64,000 nt of DNA, from contig NZ_CP139781.1 in NCBI RefSeq assembly GCF_019679435.2, forward strand, positions 5,452,001 to 5,516,000, read 5' to 3'. This stretch comes from Actomonas aquatica. Lineage in GTDB: Bacteria; Verrucomicrobiota; Verrucomicrobiia; Opitutales; Opitutaceae. The notes beneath the pieces were generated by a model, which searched no databases, was not told where the DNA came from, and was given only the letters and a program-made list of their open reading frames with translations. Positions 47,780-55,203 of this stretch are shown one piece after another; within the stretch, counting starts at the first letter, position 1; each line of letters begins with the position of its first letter. The translations under genes were made by a program, and so were the position numbers.

Positions 47780-47826
47780 TATTGAACTTGAGATGCGAAA
47801 AAGAAGCTCGTTGTTCAAGTATGAAC
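47774..47826. promoter_or_regulatory. Two IclR-type operator candidates at the regulator's own start
   Basis: GTCCACTATTGAAC at 47774-47787 and GTTCAAGTATGAAC at 47813-47826. The second is a perfect GTTCA-N4-TGAAC palindrome. They are 39 bp apart, about twice the 19-bp spacing of the other site pairs. They overlap the regulator's start region, which points to autoregulation. Confidence 0.65.
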
Positions 47827-47874
47827 AGGATTCTCATTTTTGAATAAATCACGTTTGTCTCGGGGGACGGGTAA

Positions 47875-47907
47875 GTTCAAATATAGACAAAGTGTTCACG
47901 GGTGAAA
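47875..47907. promoter_or_regulatory. Pair of IclR-type operator candidates upstream of kduI copy 1
   Basis: GTTCAAATATAGAC (47875-47888) and GTTCACGGGTGAAA (47894-47907), starting exactly 19 bp apart, 143 bp before the kduI ATG. The same pair with the same 19-bp step recurs before the TonB receptor gene. Confidence 0.65.
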
Positions 47908-48049
47908 TTTCATGGCCTGCACTTTTCCTGTCCAGGTCGCTTTGAACGGTCCTAACAGGGGGCAAATCTGTCCCATTTGCGATGGGAACGAAGGTGTAGG
48001 CTGCGGACATTCCCTCGTATTCCCCTGACGATTCTGACCCCTTTCCATC

Positions 48050-48880
48050 ATGCGACATCTCCACGACGTTCATCCTGACGACTTCAATTGCCTGAGCACG
48101 GACAAGCTGCGCGAGCGCTTCCTTCTCCAAGGCCTGTTTGTGCCTGGCGAACAGCACCTGAGCTATTGGGATGTGGATCGCACGGTGGTGGGGGGCATTA
48201 CGCCGCTGGATGCGGTGATTACCTTGGAAACGCCGGCAAACCTGGCGGCAGGCAGCTTCTGCGAGCGGCGTGAATTGGGTATCATCAATCTGGGTGGAGC
48301 CGGCGCCGTGAGGGTGGGGGAGACGTCCTATGAACTGGCGGCAAAGGACGGGCTTTATCTCGGTCGTGGCTCGGCCACCCCGGAGTTTTCCTCGAGTGAT
48401 GCTGCCCAGCCGGCGCGTTTTTATCTCCTGAGTTATCCGGCGCACGCGACTCACCCGTCGAAGGTCGTGCGCCACGCGGAGATCGAAGGTCTGCGTCTGG
48501 GTGATCAAAGCACCGGCAACGCGCGCACGCTCTACAAATACATCGTGCCCGGGAAAGTGGACAGCTGCCAATTGGTCATGGGTCTCACCACGTTGAGTGT
48601 GGGTAGTGTCTGGAACACGATGCCGCCGCACACGCACATGCGTCGCTCTGAAGTGTATTGCTACTGCGAATTGGATTCAGAGTCGGTGGTGATGCACTTC
48701 ATGGGACCGCCCTCGGGCACCCGAAATCTTGTGCTGCGCGATGGCGAGGTGGTGTTGTCACCGTCATGGTCGATTCACGCTGGAGCCGGCACTGGCGCCT
48801 ACTCGTTTGTCTGGGGGATGGGGGGCGAAAACCAGGATTTTGACGACATGGACAAGGCCCCGATGACAGCGCTCGCCTGA
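48050..48880 (+). CDS. kduI: 5-keto-4-deoxyuronate isomerase, copy 1
   Basis: 276 residues, a cupin-fold KduI. The zinc ligands are His194, His196 and Glu201 in MPPHTHMRRSEVY, and His243 in SWSIHAGAGTG. KduI converts 5-keto-4-deoxyuronate (DKI, from unsaturated galacturonate) to 2,5-diketo-3-deoxygluconate. A second KduI of identical length and about 70% identity follows the receptor gene. This copy is closer to the IclR-type regulator and has its own pair of operator-like sites. Its codon use is less C-biased at third positions than the second copy. Confidence 0.95.
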   Translation: MRHLHDVHPDDFNCLSTDKLRERFLLQGLFVPGEQHLSYWDVDRTVVGGITPLDAVITLETPANLAAGSFCERRELGIINLGGAGAVRVGETSYELAAKDGLYLGRGSATPEFSSSDAAQPARFYLLSYPAHATHPSKVVRHAEIEGLRLGDQSTGNARTLYKYIVPGKVDSCQLVMGLTTLSVGSVWNTMPPHTHMRRSEVYCYCELDSESVVMHFMGPPSGTRNLVLRDGEVVLSPSWSIHAGAGTGAYSFVWGMGGENQDFDDMDKAPMTALA

Positions 48881-48944
48881 GGAACTCGCCACCGGCCCGC
48901 GGGCACGATCACCGGAGTGACTCGCGCGCTCACGTCGGAGCGTT

Positions 48945-48977
48945 GTTCAAATGTGAAATGGGTGTTCAAAAACGAAG
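48945..48977. promoter_or_regulatory. Pair of IclR-type operator candidates upstream of the TonB receptor
   Basis: GTTCAAATGTGAAA (48945-48958) and GTTCAAAAACGAAG (48964-48977) start 19 bp apart, the same step as the pair before kduI. They lie about 130 bp before the receptor ATG. The second site is weak in its right half. Confidence 0.6.
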
Positions 48978-49104
48978 ACACTGGGGTTGACGACGATTCC
49001 GAGGCGTTCATTTGTTGGGCAACCTTCAAGCGAGAAGGTTCGTTGCCCCTGCTATTTGGCAGCCCCGGTAGCACCTATACCCTAACCCCTAGTCCCAACC
49101 TCCC

Positions 49105-52100
49105 ATGTCGAACTACTCGTGTATGCGAGTGCGGTCCGCAGTGTCCGCCTGCATCTTCGGCTCGCGCGCTGTCTTTATGGCGCTTCTCACCCTCCTGGTG
49201 TTTATGCCTGCTTTGCAGGCGCAAGACGGCACGGCTGCCGTGAGCGGCCGTGTCAGCAATGCTGTGACAGGCAGCTATCTCAACAACGCCCGCGTAACCG
49301 CGGTGGGCACCGGCAAGACGGTGTTCACCAACTCCTACGGTGAATACCGTATTTCCGGCCTGCCGGCCGGCGAAGTCACCCTTGAGGTGTTTTACACCGG
49401 CTTGGATACCAAGACGATCACCGTGCAGGTCAGTTCCGGTCAACCGACGACCCAAAACGTCGCGCTGACGGATTCCGCCCTCACCGGCGACGTCGATGGC
49501 GATACGGTCGTGCTCGATGAGTTTATCGTGCAGGCGACCGAACAGGCCGCCGATGCCATCGCGATCAACGAGCAACGTTTCTCCACCAACCTGAAGAACG
49601 TCGTCTCGGCCGACGCTTTCGGTGATGTCACCGAAGGCAACCCTGGCGAGTTCCTCAAATACCTTCCTGGTGTTTCGGTGGATTACGTCGCCGCTGACGT
49701 GCGCTCTGTCTCCGTGCGCGGTTTCGGTTCGTCGTTCACCTCGGTGAACGTCGACGGCAACCGCATGGCCAGCGCCGCGTCCTCCGGCGCCAGCCGCTCC
49801 TTCGAACTCGAGCAGGTGTCGATGAATAACGTCGCCCGTCTCGAAGTCGTGAAGGTGCCGACGCCCTCCATGCCGGCCGATTCCCTCGGCGGTTCGGTGA
49901 ACCTCGTTTCGAAGAACGCCTTCGAACGCGACAACGCCGAGTTCAAGTATCGCGTTTACACCAGCATCAGCGACGAGGACTTCACCCTCAGCAGCACGCC
50001 TGGTCCTTCCGTCGAACGTTCCCGCAAGATCCGTCCCGGTTTCGATTTCTCCTACTCGAACCCGCTCACGTCGACCTTCGGTTTCATCCTCAACGGTCTG
50101 CACTCCGACCAGTTCAATGAGCAGCATCGTTCCCGCACCACCTGGCAGACCAGTGGTGGCGGCGCCAGCGTCGAGACGCCCTACATGCGCACTTACACGG
50201 TGCAGGATGGTCCCAAGGAAACCCGTCGCGACTCCATCGGTGTCAACGCCGACTGGAAGGTCTCCGACCGCAGCGTGCTCAGCTTCGGGTATCAGTGGAA
50301 CGACTACGATTCCTTCTTCGGCAATCGTAACTACAACGTCAACGCGGGCTCGAACGTTCCGACCGGCAGCTTCAGCGACACCTACACCCAAGGCCGTTCC
50401 GGCGCAGGTGAAGTCACTGGTGGCATGTCCTTCCGCAACAAGTTCGGCACCACCAACCACGCCAACCTGAACTGGAAGTTCTATGGCGACGATCTCGAGG
50501 TGAATGCCGGGGCCTACTACTCCTACGCCACCAACAAGTATCGCGACATCGAGAACGGTCACTTCTCCGGCGTGAACACCCGCGTGCGTTCCCTCACGGT
50601 GCGCCACGACAACATCAACGGCACCGACGCGCCCGACATGACGATCGTCGATAGCAGCGGTGCGGCGGTCGACTGGACCGACCTGTCCAACTACAAACTG
50701 CGATCGGTGCGTTCGCAGGAATTCGACTCCTGGGACGAGTTCACCGGCTTCAACCTCGACGTGACCAAGCGCATCGATCTGGCCGTGCCGTTCGAGCTCA
50801 AGGCCGGTCTCAACCTGCGCGAGCAGGAGCGCGACATCATCCGTCGTCAGGACGACTACAACTACGTCGGTCCCGACGGCAGTGCCGAGTCCAACGACGA
50901 CTGGGCCGCGCCCTTCATGGACGAGATCTATGTGAATCAGGACCCGCACTGGGGCCTGCCCGCGCCGCAATACGTTGATCCCTACAAGGTCTATCAGCAC
51001 TTCCTCGCGCACCCGGATTACTTCGTGGCCAACGTCAACAACTGGCAGAACCGCGCCCAGAATGACTACAACCTGACCGAGAAGATTTCCGCGGCTTACC
51101 TCCAGGGCGACTGGTCGCTGATGGATGGCAAGATGAAGTTCCTCACCGGCTTCCGTTACGAGAAGACCGAGATCGATGGCATCGGCTTCCTCTACAATCC
51201 GGACGGTCACCTCGATGCCAACGGCAACCCGCTGAGCAACGACGTCGCCACCCAGCGCCGCCTGCAGTATCAGCGTCGTGCCGCCTCGGTCTCCCGGTCC
51301 TACGACGGCGTCTACCCGAGCGCTCACCTGGTCTACAACATCAAGCAGAACCTCATCCTGCGTCTGGCCTTCGCCAAGACCATCGGCCGTCCCGACTTCG
51401 CCCAAATCCTCCCGGGCACGGTGATCGATCCGTATGACAACCCGATCGCGGGCGAGCCCGGCGGCCAAATCACGGTCCGCAACACCGGTCTGAAGCCCTA
51501 CACCGGCGACAACTTCGACCTCTCGCTGGAGTATTACTTCGAGCCGGCCGGCGTGCTCTCCGTCGGCGTGTTCCAGAAGAACATCACCGACTTCTTCGGT
51601 GGCATCGCGAAGTTCGTCGATCAGCAGGACCTGAACGACTACAACCTCGATCCTGAATACCTCGGCTGGGACCTCACCACCACGGTCAACTCGGGTGATG
51701 CCAAGATCGCGGGTTGGGAGTTCAACTACTCCCAGCAGCTCACCATGCTGCCGAGCTTCTGGAAGAACTTCTCCGTCTTCGCCAACGGCACCTTCCTGGA
51801 TCTCTCCGGTAACAACACGGCCGACTTCTCCGGCTTCATCGAGAAGACCGGCAACTGGGGCGTGTCCTACGGTGGCAAGCGTTTCAACGCCAAGATCAAG
51901 TGGAACCATCGCGGCGAGCAGTTCCGCTCCTTCCGCTCGGGCCTCGGCACCGACGGCGCGGAGTATTACGACTCCCGCACCTACCTGGATGTGAACTTTG
52001 ATTACAAGATCACCGATCGCATCACCGCGTTCCTCAACGCCCGCAACATCCTCAACGAGCAACAGCTGCTGCAGCGCTACGGCGACGAACTGCCCAACTA

Positions 52101-52167
52101 CGCTCGCGACTACCAAGCCGAGGAGTTCGGCGTGCAATACGCCATCGGCATCAAGGGCAAATTCTAA
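49105..52167 (+). CDS. TonB-dependent outer-membrane receptor
   Basis: 1020 residues. A signal peptide (SRAVFMALLTLLVFMPALQA) precedes a CarboxypepD_reg-like beta-sandwich (AAVSGRVSNAVTGSYLNNAR to EVFYTGLDTKTITV), a plug domain (YLPGVSVDYVAADVRSVSVR, then NVDGNRMASA), and a long barrel ending QYAIGIKGKF. Such receptors take up large ligands with TonB energy; the pectin neighbours suggest oligogalacturonides. No SusD-like partner is adjacent, so this is not a Bacteroidetes-type SusCD pair. Third codon positions are strongly C-biased, which usually goes with high expression. Confidence 0.95.
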   Translation: MSNYSCMRVRSAVSACIFGSRAVFMALLTLLVFMPALQAQDGTAAVSGRVSNAVTGSYLNNARVTAVGTGKTVFTNSYGEYRISGLPAGEVTLEVFYTGLDTKTITVQVSSGQPTTQNVALTDSALTGDVDGDTVVLDEFIVQATEQAADAIAINEQRFSTNLKNVVSADAFGDVTEGNPGEFLKYLPGVSVDYVAADVRSVSVRGFGSSFTSVNVDGNRMASAASSGASRSFELEQVSMNNVARLEVVKVPTPSMPADSLGGSVNLVSKNAFERDNAEFKYRVYTSISDEDFTLSSTPGPSVERSRKIRPGFDFSYSNPLTSTFGFILNGLHSDQFNEQHRSRTTWQTSGGGASVETPYMRTYTVQDGPKETRRDSIGVNADWKVSDRSVLSFGYQWNDYDSFFGNRNYNVNAGSNVPTGSFSDTYTQGRSGAGEVTGGMSFRNKFGTTNHANLNWKFYGDDLEVNAGAYYSYATNKYRDIENGHFSGVNTRVRSLTVRHDNINGTDAPDMTIVDSSGAAVDWTDLSNYKLRSVRSQEFDSWDEFTGFNLDVTKRIDLAVPFELKAGLNLREQERDIIRRQDDYNYVGPDGSAESNDDWAAPFMDEIYVNQDPHWGLPAPQYVDPYKVYQHFLAHPDYFVANVNNWQNRAQNDYNLTEKISAAYLQGDWSLMDGKMKFLTGFRYEKTEIDGIGFLYNPDGHLDANGNPLSNDVATQRRLQYQRRAASVSRSYDGVYPSAHLVYNIKQNLILRLAFAKTIGRPDFAQILPGTVIDPYDNPIAGEPGGQITVRNTGLKPYTGDNFDLSLEYYFEPAGVLSVGVFQKNITDFFGGIAKFVDQQDLNDYNLDPEYLGWDLTTTVNSGDAKIAGWEFNYSQQLTMLPSFWKNFSVFANGTFLDLSGNNTADFSGFIEKTGNWGVSYGGKRFNAKIKWNHRGEQFRSFRSGLGTDGAEYYDSRTYLDVNFDYKITDRITAFLNARNILNEQQLLQRYGDELPNYARDYQAEEFGVQYAIGIKGKF

Positions 52168-52214
52168 GCCCCTGACGTTCGACGGCTGTTCATTCCTTCA
52201 TCACCCTTAACCCT

Positions 52215-52249
52215 CCGGCCCCGGTGCGCGTTTTAGCCGCCGGGGCCGG
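52215..52249 (+). terminator. GC-rich terminator after the TonB receptor gene
   Basis: Perfect 10-bp stem CCGGCCCCGG (52215-52224)/CCGGGGCCGG (52240-52249), followed by a T/C-rich tract (ttccccctttctcttttctt). It lies 48 bp after the receptor stop and may separate it from kduI copy 2, or only weaken read-through. Confidence 0.75.
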
Positions 52250-52282
52250 TTCCCCCTTTCTCTTTTCTTTCCTCCTTTCGCC

Positions 52283-53113
52283 ATGCACCACCTGCACGAC
52301 TCCCACCCGGCCGACTTGGATCGGCTGACCTCAGCCCAGCTGAGGGAGCGCTTCCTCTTGCCGCGCCTATTCCGCGCCGGGGAACAGCAGCTTCACTATT
52401 GGGATGTCGACCGCACGGTGGTGGGTGGGGTCGTTCCCACCGCGAGCGCCATCACGCTGGAGACGCCCGCGAATCTTGCCGCGGGCAGTTTCTGCGAACG
52501 ACGTGAACTGGGCATCATCAACCTCGGCGGCGCCGGCTCCGTGACGGTGGGTGACACCACCCACGACCTCGCGCCCTCCGATGGTCTCTACCTCGGCCGT
52601 GGTTCGCCCACCCCCGTATTCGCCTCGGCCGACGCCGCCCATCCTGCGCAGTTTTACCTGCTCAGCTATCCGGCGCACGCCAGCCATCCGAGTCAGGTGG
52701 TGCGTTTTGCCGAGATCGCCGGCAACGCCCTCGGCAGTTCCGCCACCGCCAACGAGCGCACGATCTACAAATACTTCGCGCCGGGCCTCGTGACCACCTG
52801 CCAACTGGTGATGGGCCTCACCATCATCGCCCCCGGCAGTGTCTGGAACACCATGCCCCCGCACACCCACCTGCGCCGCTCCGAGGTGTATTGCTACTGC
52901 CGACTCGCGCCCGATGCGGTGGTCATGCACTTTATGGGCGCTCCCACCGCCACCCGCCACCTCGTCATGCGCGACGGCGACGCCGTGATCTCGCCTTCGT
53001 GGTCCATCCACGCCGGCGCAGGCACCGGCGCCTACGCCTTTGTCTGGGGCATGGGTGGCGAGAATCAGGAATTCAGTGACATGGACGCCGTCGCGATGAG
53101 CGACCTGACCTGA
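52283..53113 (+). CDS. kduI: 5-keto-4-deoxyuronate isomerase, copy 2
   Basis: 276 residues, collinear without gaps with copy 1 (about 70% identity by eye). All zinc ligands are kept (PPHTHLRRSEVY, SWSIHAGAGTG). It converts DKI to 2,5-diketo-3-deoxygluconate, the substrate of KduD, whose gene follows 27 bp later. Codon use is more C-biased than in copy 1, so the two copies have probably been separate for some time. No strong operator-like site is seen before it. Confidence 0.95.
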   Translation: MHHLHDSHPADLDRLTSAQLRERFLLPRLFRAGEQQLHYWDVDRTVVGGVVPTASAITLETPANLAAGSFCERRELGIINLGGAGSVTVGDTTHDLAPSDGLYLGRGSPTPVFASADAAHPAQFYLLSYPAHASHPSQVVRFAEIAGNALGSSATANERTIYKYFAPGLVTTCQLVMGLTIIAPGSVWNTMPPHTHLRRSEVYCYCRLAPDAVVMHFMGAPTATRHLVMRDGDAVISPSWSIHAGAGTGAYAFVWGMGGENQEFSDMDAVAMSDLT

Positions 53114-53140
53114 GTTCCGACCGACTCACCTCCCAGGAAA

Positions 53141-53905
53141 ATGAACGGACTCGAAAGCTTTAGCCTCCAAAACCAAATTGCGGTTGTGACCGGCGCCTCC
53201 CGCGGCATCGGCGCGGCCCTCGCCCAAGGCCTCGCCGCCGCCGGTGCCGACGTTGCTCTGCTCGCCCGCGGCGACTGCAGCGAAGCCGCCGCCGCCATCC
53301 AGGCCGCCGGTCGCCGGGCCCTCGTGGTGCCGGCCGATCTCGGCACGGCCGGGGAGGGCGCCAAGGCCCTGCAACAGGTAGAGGCCGAGCTGGGAGCTCC
53401 GACCATCCTCATCAACAACGCCGGCATCATCCGCCGCGCCGACTTCCCGGAATACTCCAAGCAGGACTGGGACGAGGTCATGGCCGTCAACCTCGACGCT
53501 GTCTTCGAGCTCAGCCAGGCCTTTGCCCAGTCGTGCCTCGCCGGCAAACGCGGCGGGCGCATCATCAACATCGCTTCCATGTTGTCCTTCCAGGGCGGCA
53601 TCCGGGTGGTCGCCTACACCGCCTCCAAAAGCGCCGTGCTTGGCATCACCCGCGCGCTCGCCAACGAACTCGCCTCGCAGGGCATCAACGTGAACGCCAT
53701 CGCGCCCGGTTACATCGCCACCGACAACACCGCTGCGCTCCGCGCCGACACGGCCCGCAACCAAGCCATCCTCGAGCGCATCCCGGCCGGTCGTTGGGGC
53801 GACCCGTCCGACCTGGTGGGCGCCGCCGTATTTCTCTCCTCTCCCGCCGCTGCCTATGTGCACGGCACCGTGCTGGCCGTCGATGGCGGTTGGCTCGCTC
53901 GCTAA
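53141..53905 (+). CDS. kduD: 2-dehydro-3-deoxy-D-gluconate 5-dehydrogenase
   Basis: 254 residues, a classical short-chain dehydrogenase. Cofactor site TGASRGIG (17-24), NNAG (92-95), catalytic Ser146 (IINIASM), Tyr159 and Lys163 (YTASK), and the end AVFLSSPAAAYVHG. KduD reduces 2,5-diketo-3-deoxygluconate to 2-keto-3-deoxygluconate. The start MNGLESFSLQNQIAVVTGAS is typical of KduD. It follows kduI copy 2 directly. Confidence 0.94.
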   Translation: MNGLESFSLQNQIAVVTGASRGIGAALAQGLAAAGADVALLARGDCSEAAAAIQAAGRRALVVPADLGTAGEGAKALQQVEAELGAPTILINNAGIIRRADFPEYSKQDWDEVMAVNLDAVFELSQAFAQSCLAGKRGGRIINIASMLSFQGGIRVVAYTASKSAVLGITRALANELASQGINVNAIAPGYIATDNTAALRADTARNQAILERIPAGRWGDPSDLVGAAVFLSSPAAAYVHGTVLAVDGGWLAR

Positions 53906-54006
53906 CCCTCCAACTCTCGCCCCTCGCTCTGGTTCGCCGCTTTCGCCGCTCCGAGTGGCGGGGGCGGCGAACCGAAGCGAAGGGCGACCAAAGCCCGTTG
54001 CTTCCC

Positions 54007-55203
54007 ATGTTCCGATTCCGCCCCCTGGCGCTGCTGCTGGCGGCCTTCCTCGCCGTTCCGCTGTCCGCCGAACATTTCCGCGTCACCGTTTCGCGTGACG
54101 ACTCCGCCGCCCGGCCCGACGCGATCATCTCCGTGCCCTTCGCCGCCGTGCGCGAACGTCTGCCCGACGTGCGCTTCGATCACGTGCAGGTGCGCCGCGC
54201 CGATACCGGTGCGCTGCTGCCGTTTCAAATCACCAACTTCACACCCAACATCCGCCCGGCCCGTTACGACGATCTGTTGTGGCATTACGATTTTGCCGCC
54301 GGCGAAACGAGCGCGACCTTCCTCATCGAGACGACCGACGCCGTCGTGCCGCCGTTTCCGTCCCGCGTTTTTGCCCGTCATGTGCCGGAACGCCTCGACG
54401 ACTTCGCTTGGGAAAACGACCGCATGGGTCATCGCGCCTACGGTCCGCGTCTCAACACCCCCGAAGCCGGCAAGAGCCAGTTGCGCAGTGCCGGTCTCGA
54501 TTATTGGGCCAAACGTGTGCCTTACCTCATTGTTGACCGCTGGTATTTGAAAGGTCACGACGCCTACCACGTCGATAGCGGTGAAGGCCTCGACATGTAT
54601 TCCGTCGGCACCAACGCCGGCGTCGGCGGCACCGCCGCGTGGCTCGAGGGCGCCGCCCACAGCGCCGGCAACTGGCAGGCCGCCCGCGTGCTGGCCAACG
54701 GCCCGCTGCGCGCTGTCTTTGAACTCGATTACGCGCCGATCGAACTAGGGGAGGGCGCCACCCTCACCGAAACCAAACGTTTCATCGTCGATGCCGGTCG
54801 CAACCTCGACCGCATTGAAAGCCGCTTCACTCTGACCGGGGCCGACAGCGCGGTGGTGGCCTTCGGCCTCACGCGCCGCGACGAGATGAACCCGGAAGTC
54901 CAGTCCGTCGCCGACGCGGCCGGTTTCATCAGCAACTGGTCGGTGTATCCCGACGATCATGGCGCGCTCGGCACCGCCGTCGTTCTCGCTCCCGGCACGA
55001 CCGTCGCCGGCTCCGCTCGCGACGACGCCAATGACTACCTGCTCGTCACGGTGGCCGACGGCAGCGTGGTGACCTACTACGCCGGTGGTGGATGGTCGCT
55101 CTCCGGCCACTTTCCTTCGCACGACGCCTGGAAGGTTTATCTGACCCAATTCTTCAGCCGGCTCACGTCGCCGCTCACACTCACCTTCGACCCCGCTCAA
55201 TGA
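54007..55203 (+). CDS. DUF4861-family exported protein
   Basis: 398 residues from ATG 54007 with a signal peptide (MFRFRPLALLLAAFLAVPLS). The body matches what I recall of DUF4861: DLLWHYDFAAGETSATFLIE, DFAWENDRMGHRAYGPRL, GLDYWAKRVPYLIVDRWYLK, then HVDSGEGLDMYSVG and GWSLSGHFPSHDAWKVYL. The family is frequent in pectin and rhamnogalacturonan loci next to GH105; its activity is not established. The last gene of this step overlaps by ATGA with the GH105-GH28 gene. Confidence 0.88.
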   Translation: MFRFRPLALLLAAFLAVPLSAEHFRVTVSRDDSAARPDAIISVPFAAVRERLPDVRFDHVQVRRADTGALLPFQITNFTPNIRPARYDDLLWHYDFAAGETSATFLIETTDAVVPPFPSRVFARHVPERLDDFAWENDRMGHRAYGPRLNTPEAGKSQLRSAGLDYWAKRVPYLIVDRWYLKGHDAYHVDSGEGLDMYSVGTNAGVGGTAAWLEGAAHSAGNWQAARVLANGPLRAVFELDYAPIELGEGATLTETKRFIVDAGRNLDRIESRFTLTGADSAVVAFGLTRRDEMNPEVQSVADAAGFISNWSVYPDDHGALGTAVVLAPGTTVAGSARDDANDYLLVTVADGSVVTYYAGGGWSLSGHFPSHDAWKVYLTQFFSRLTSPLTLTFDPAQ

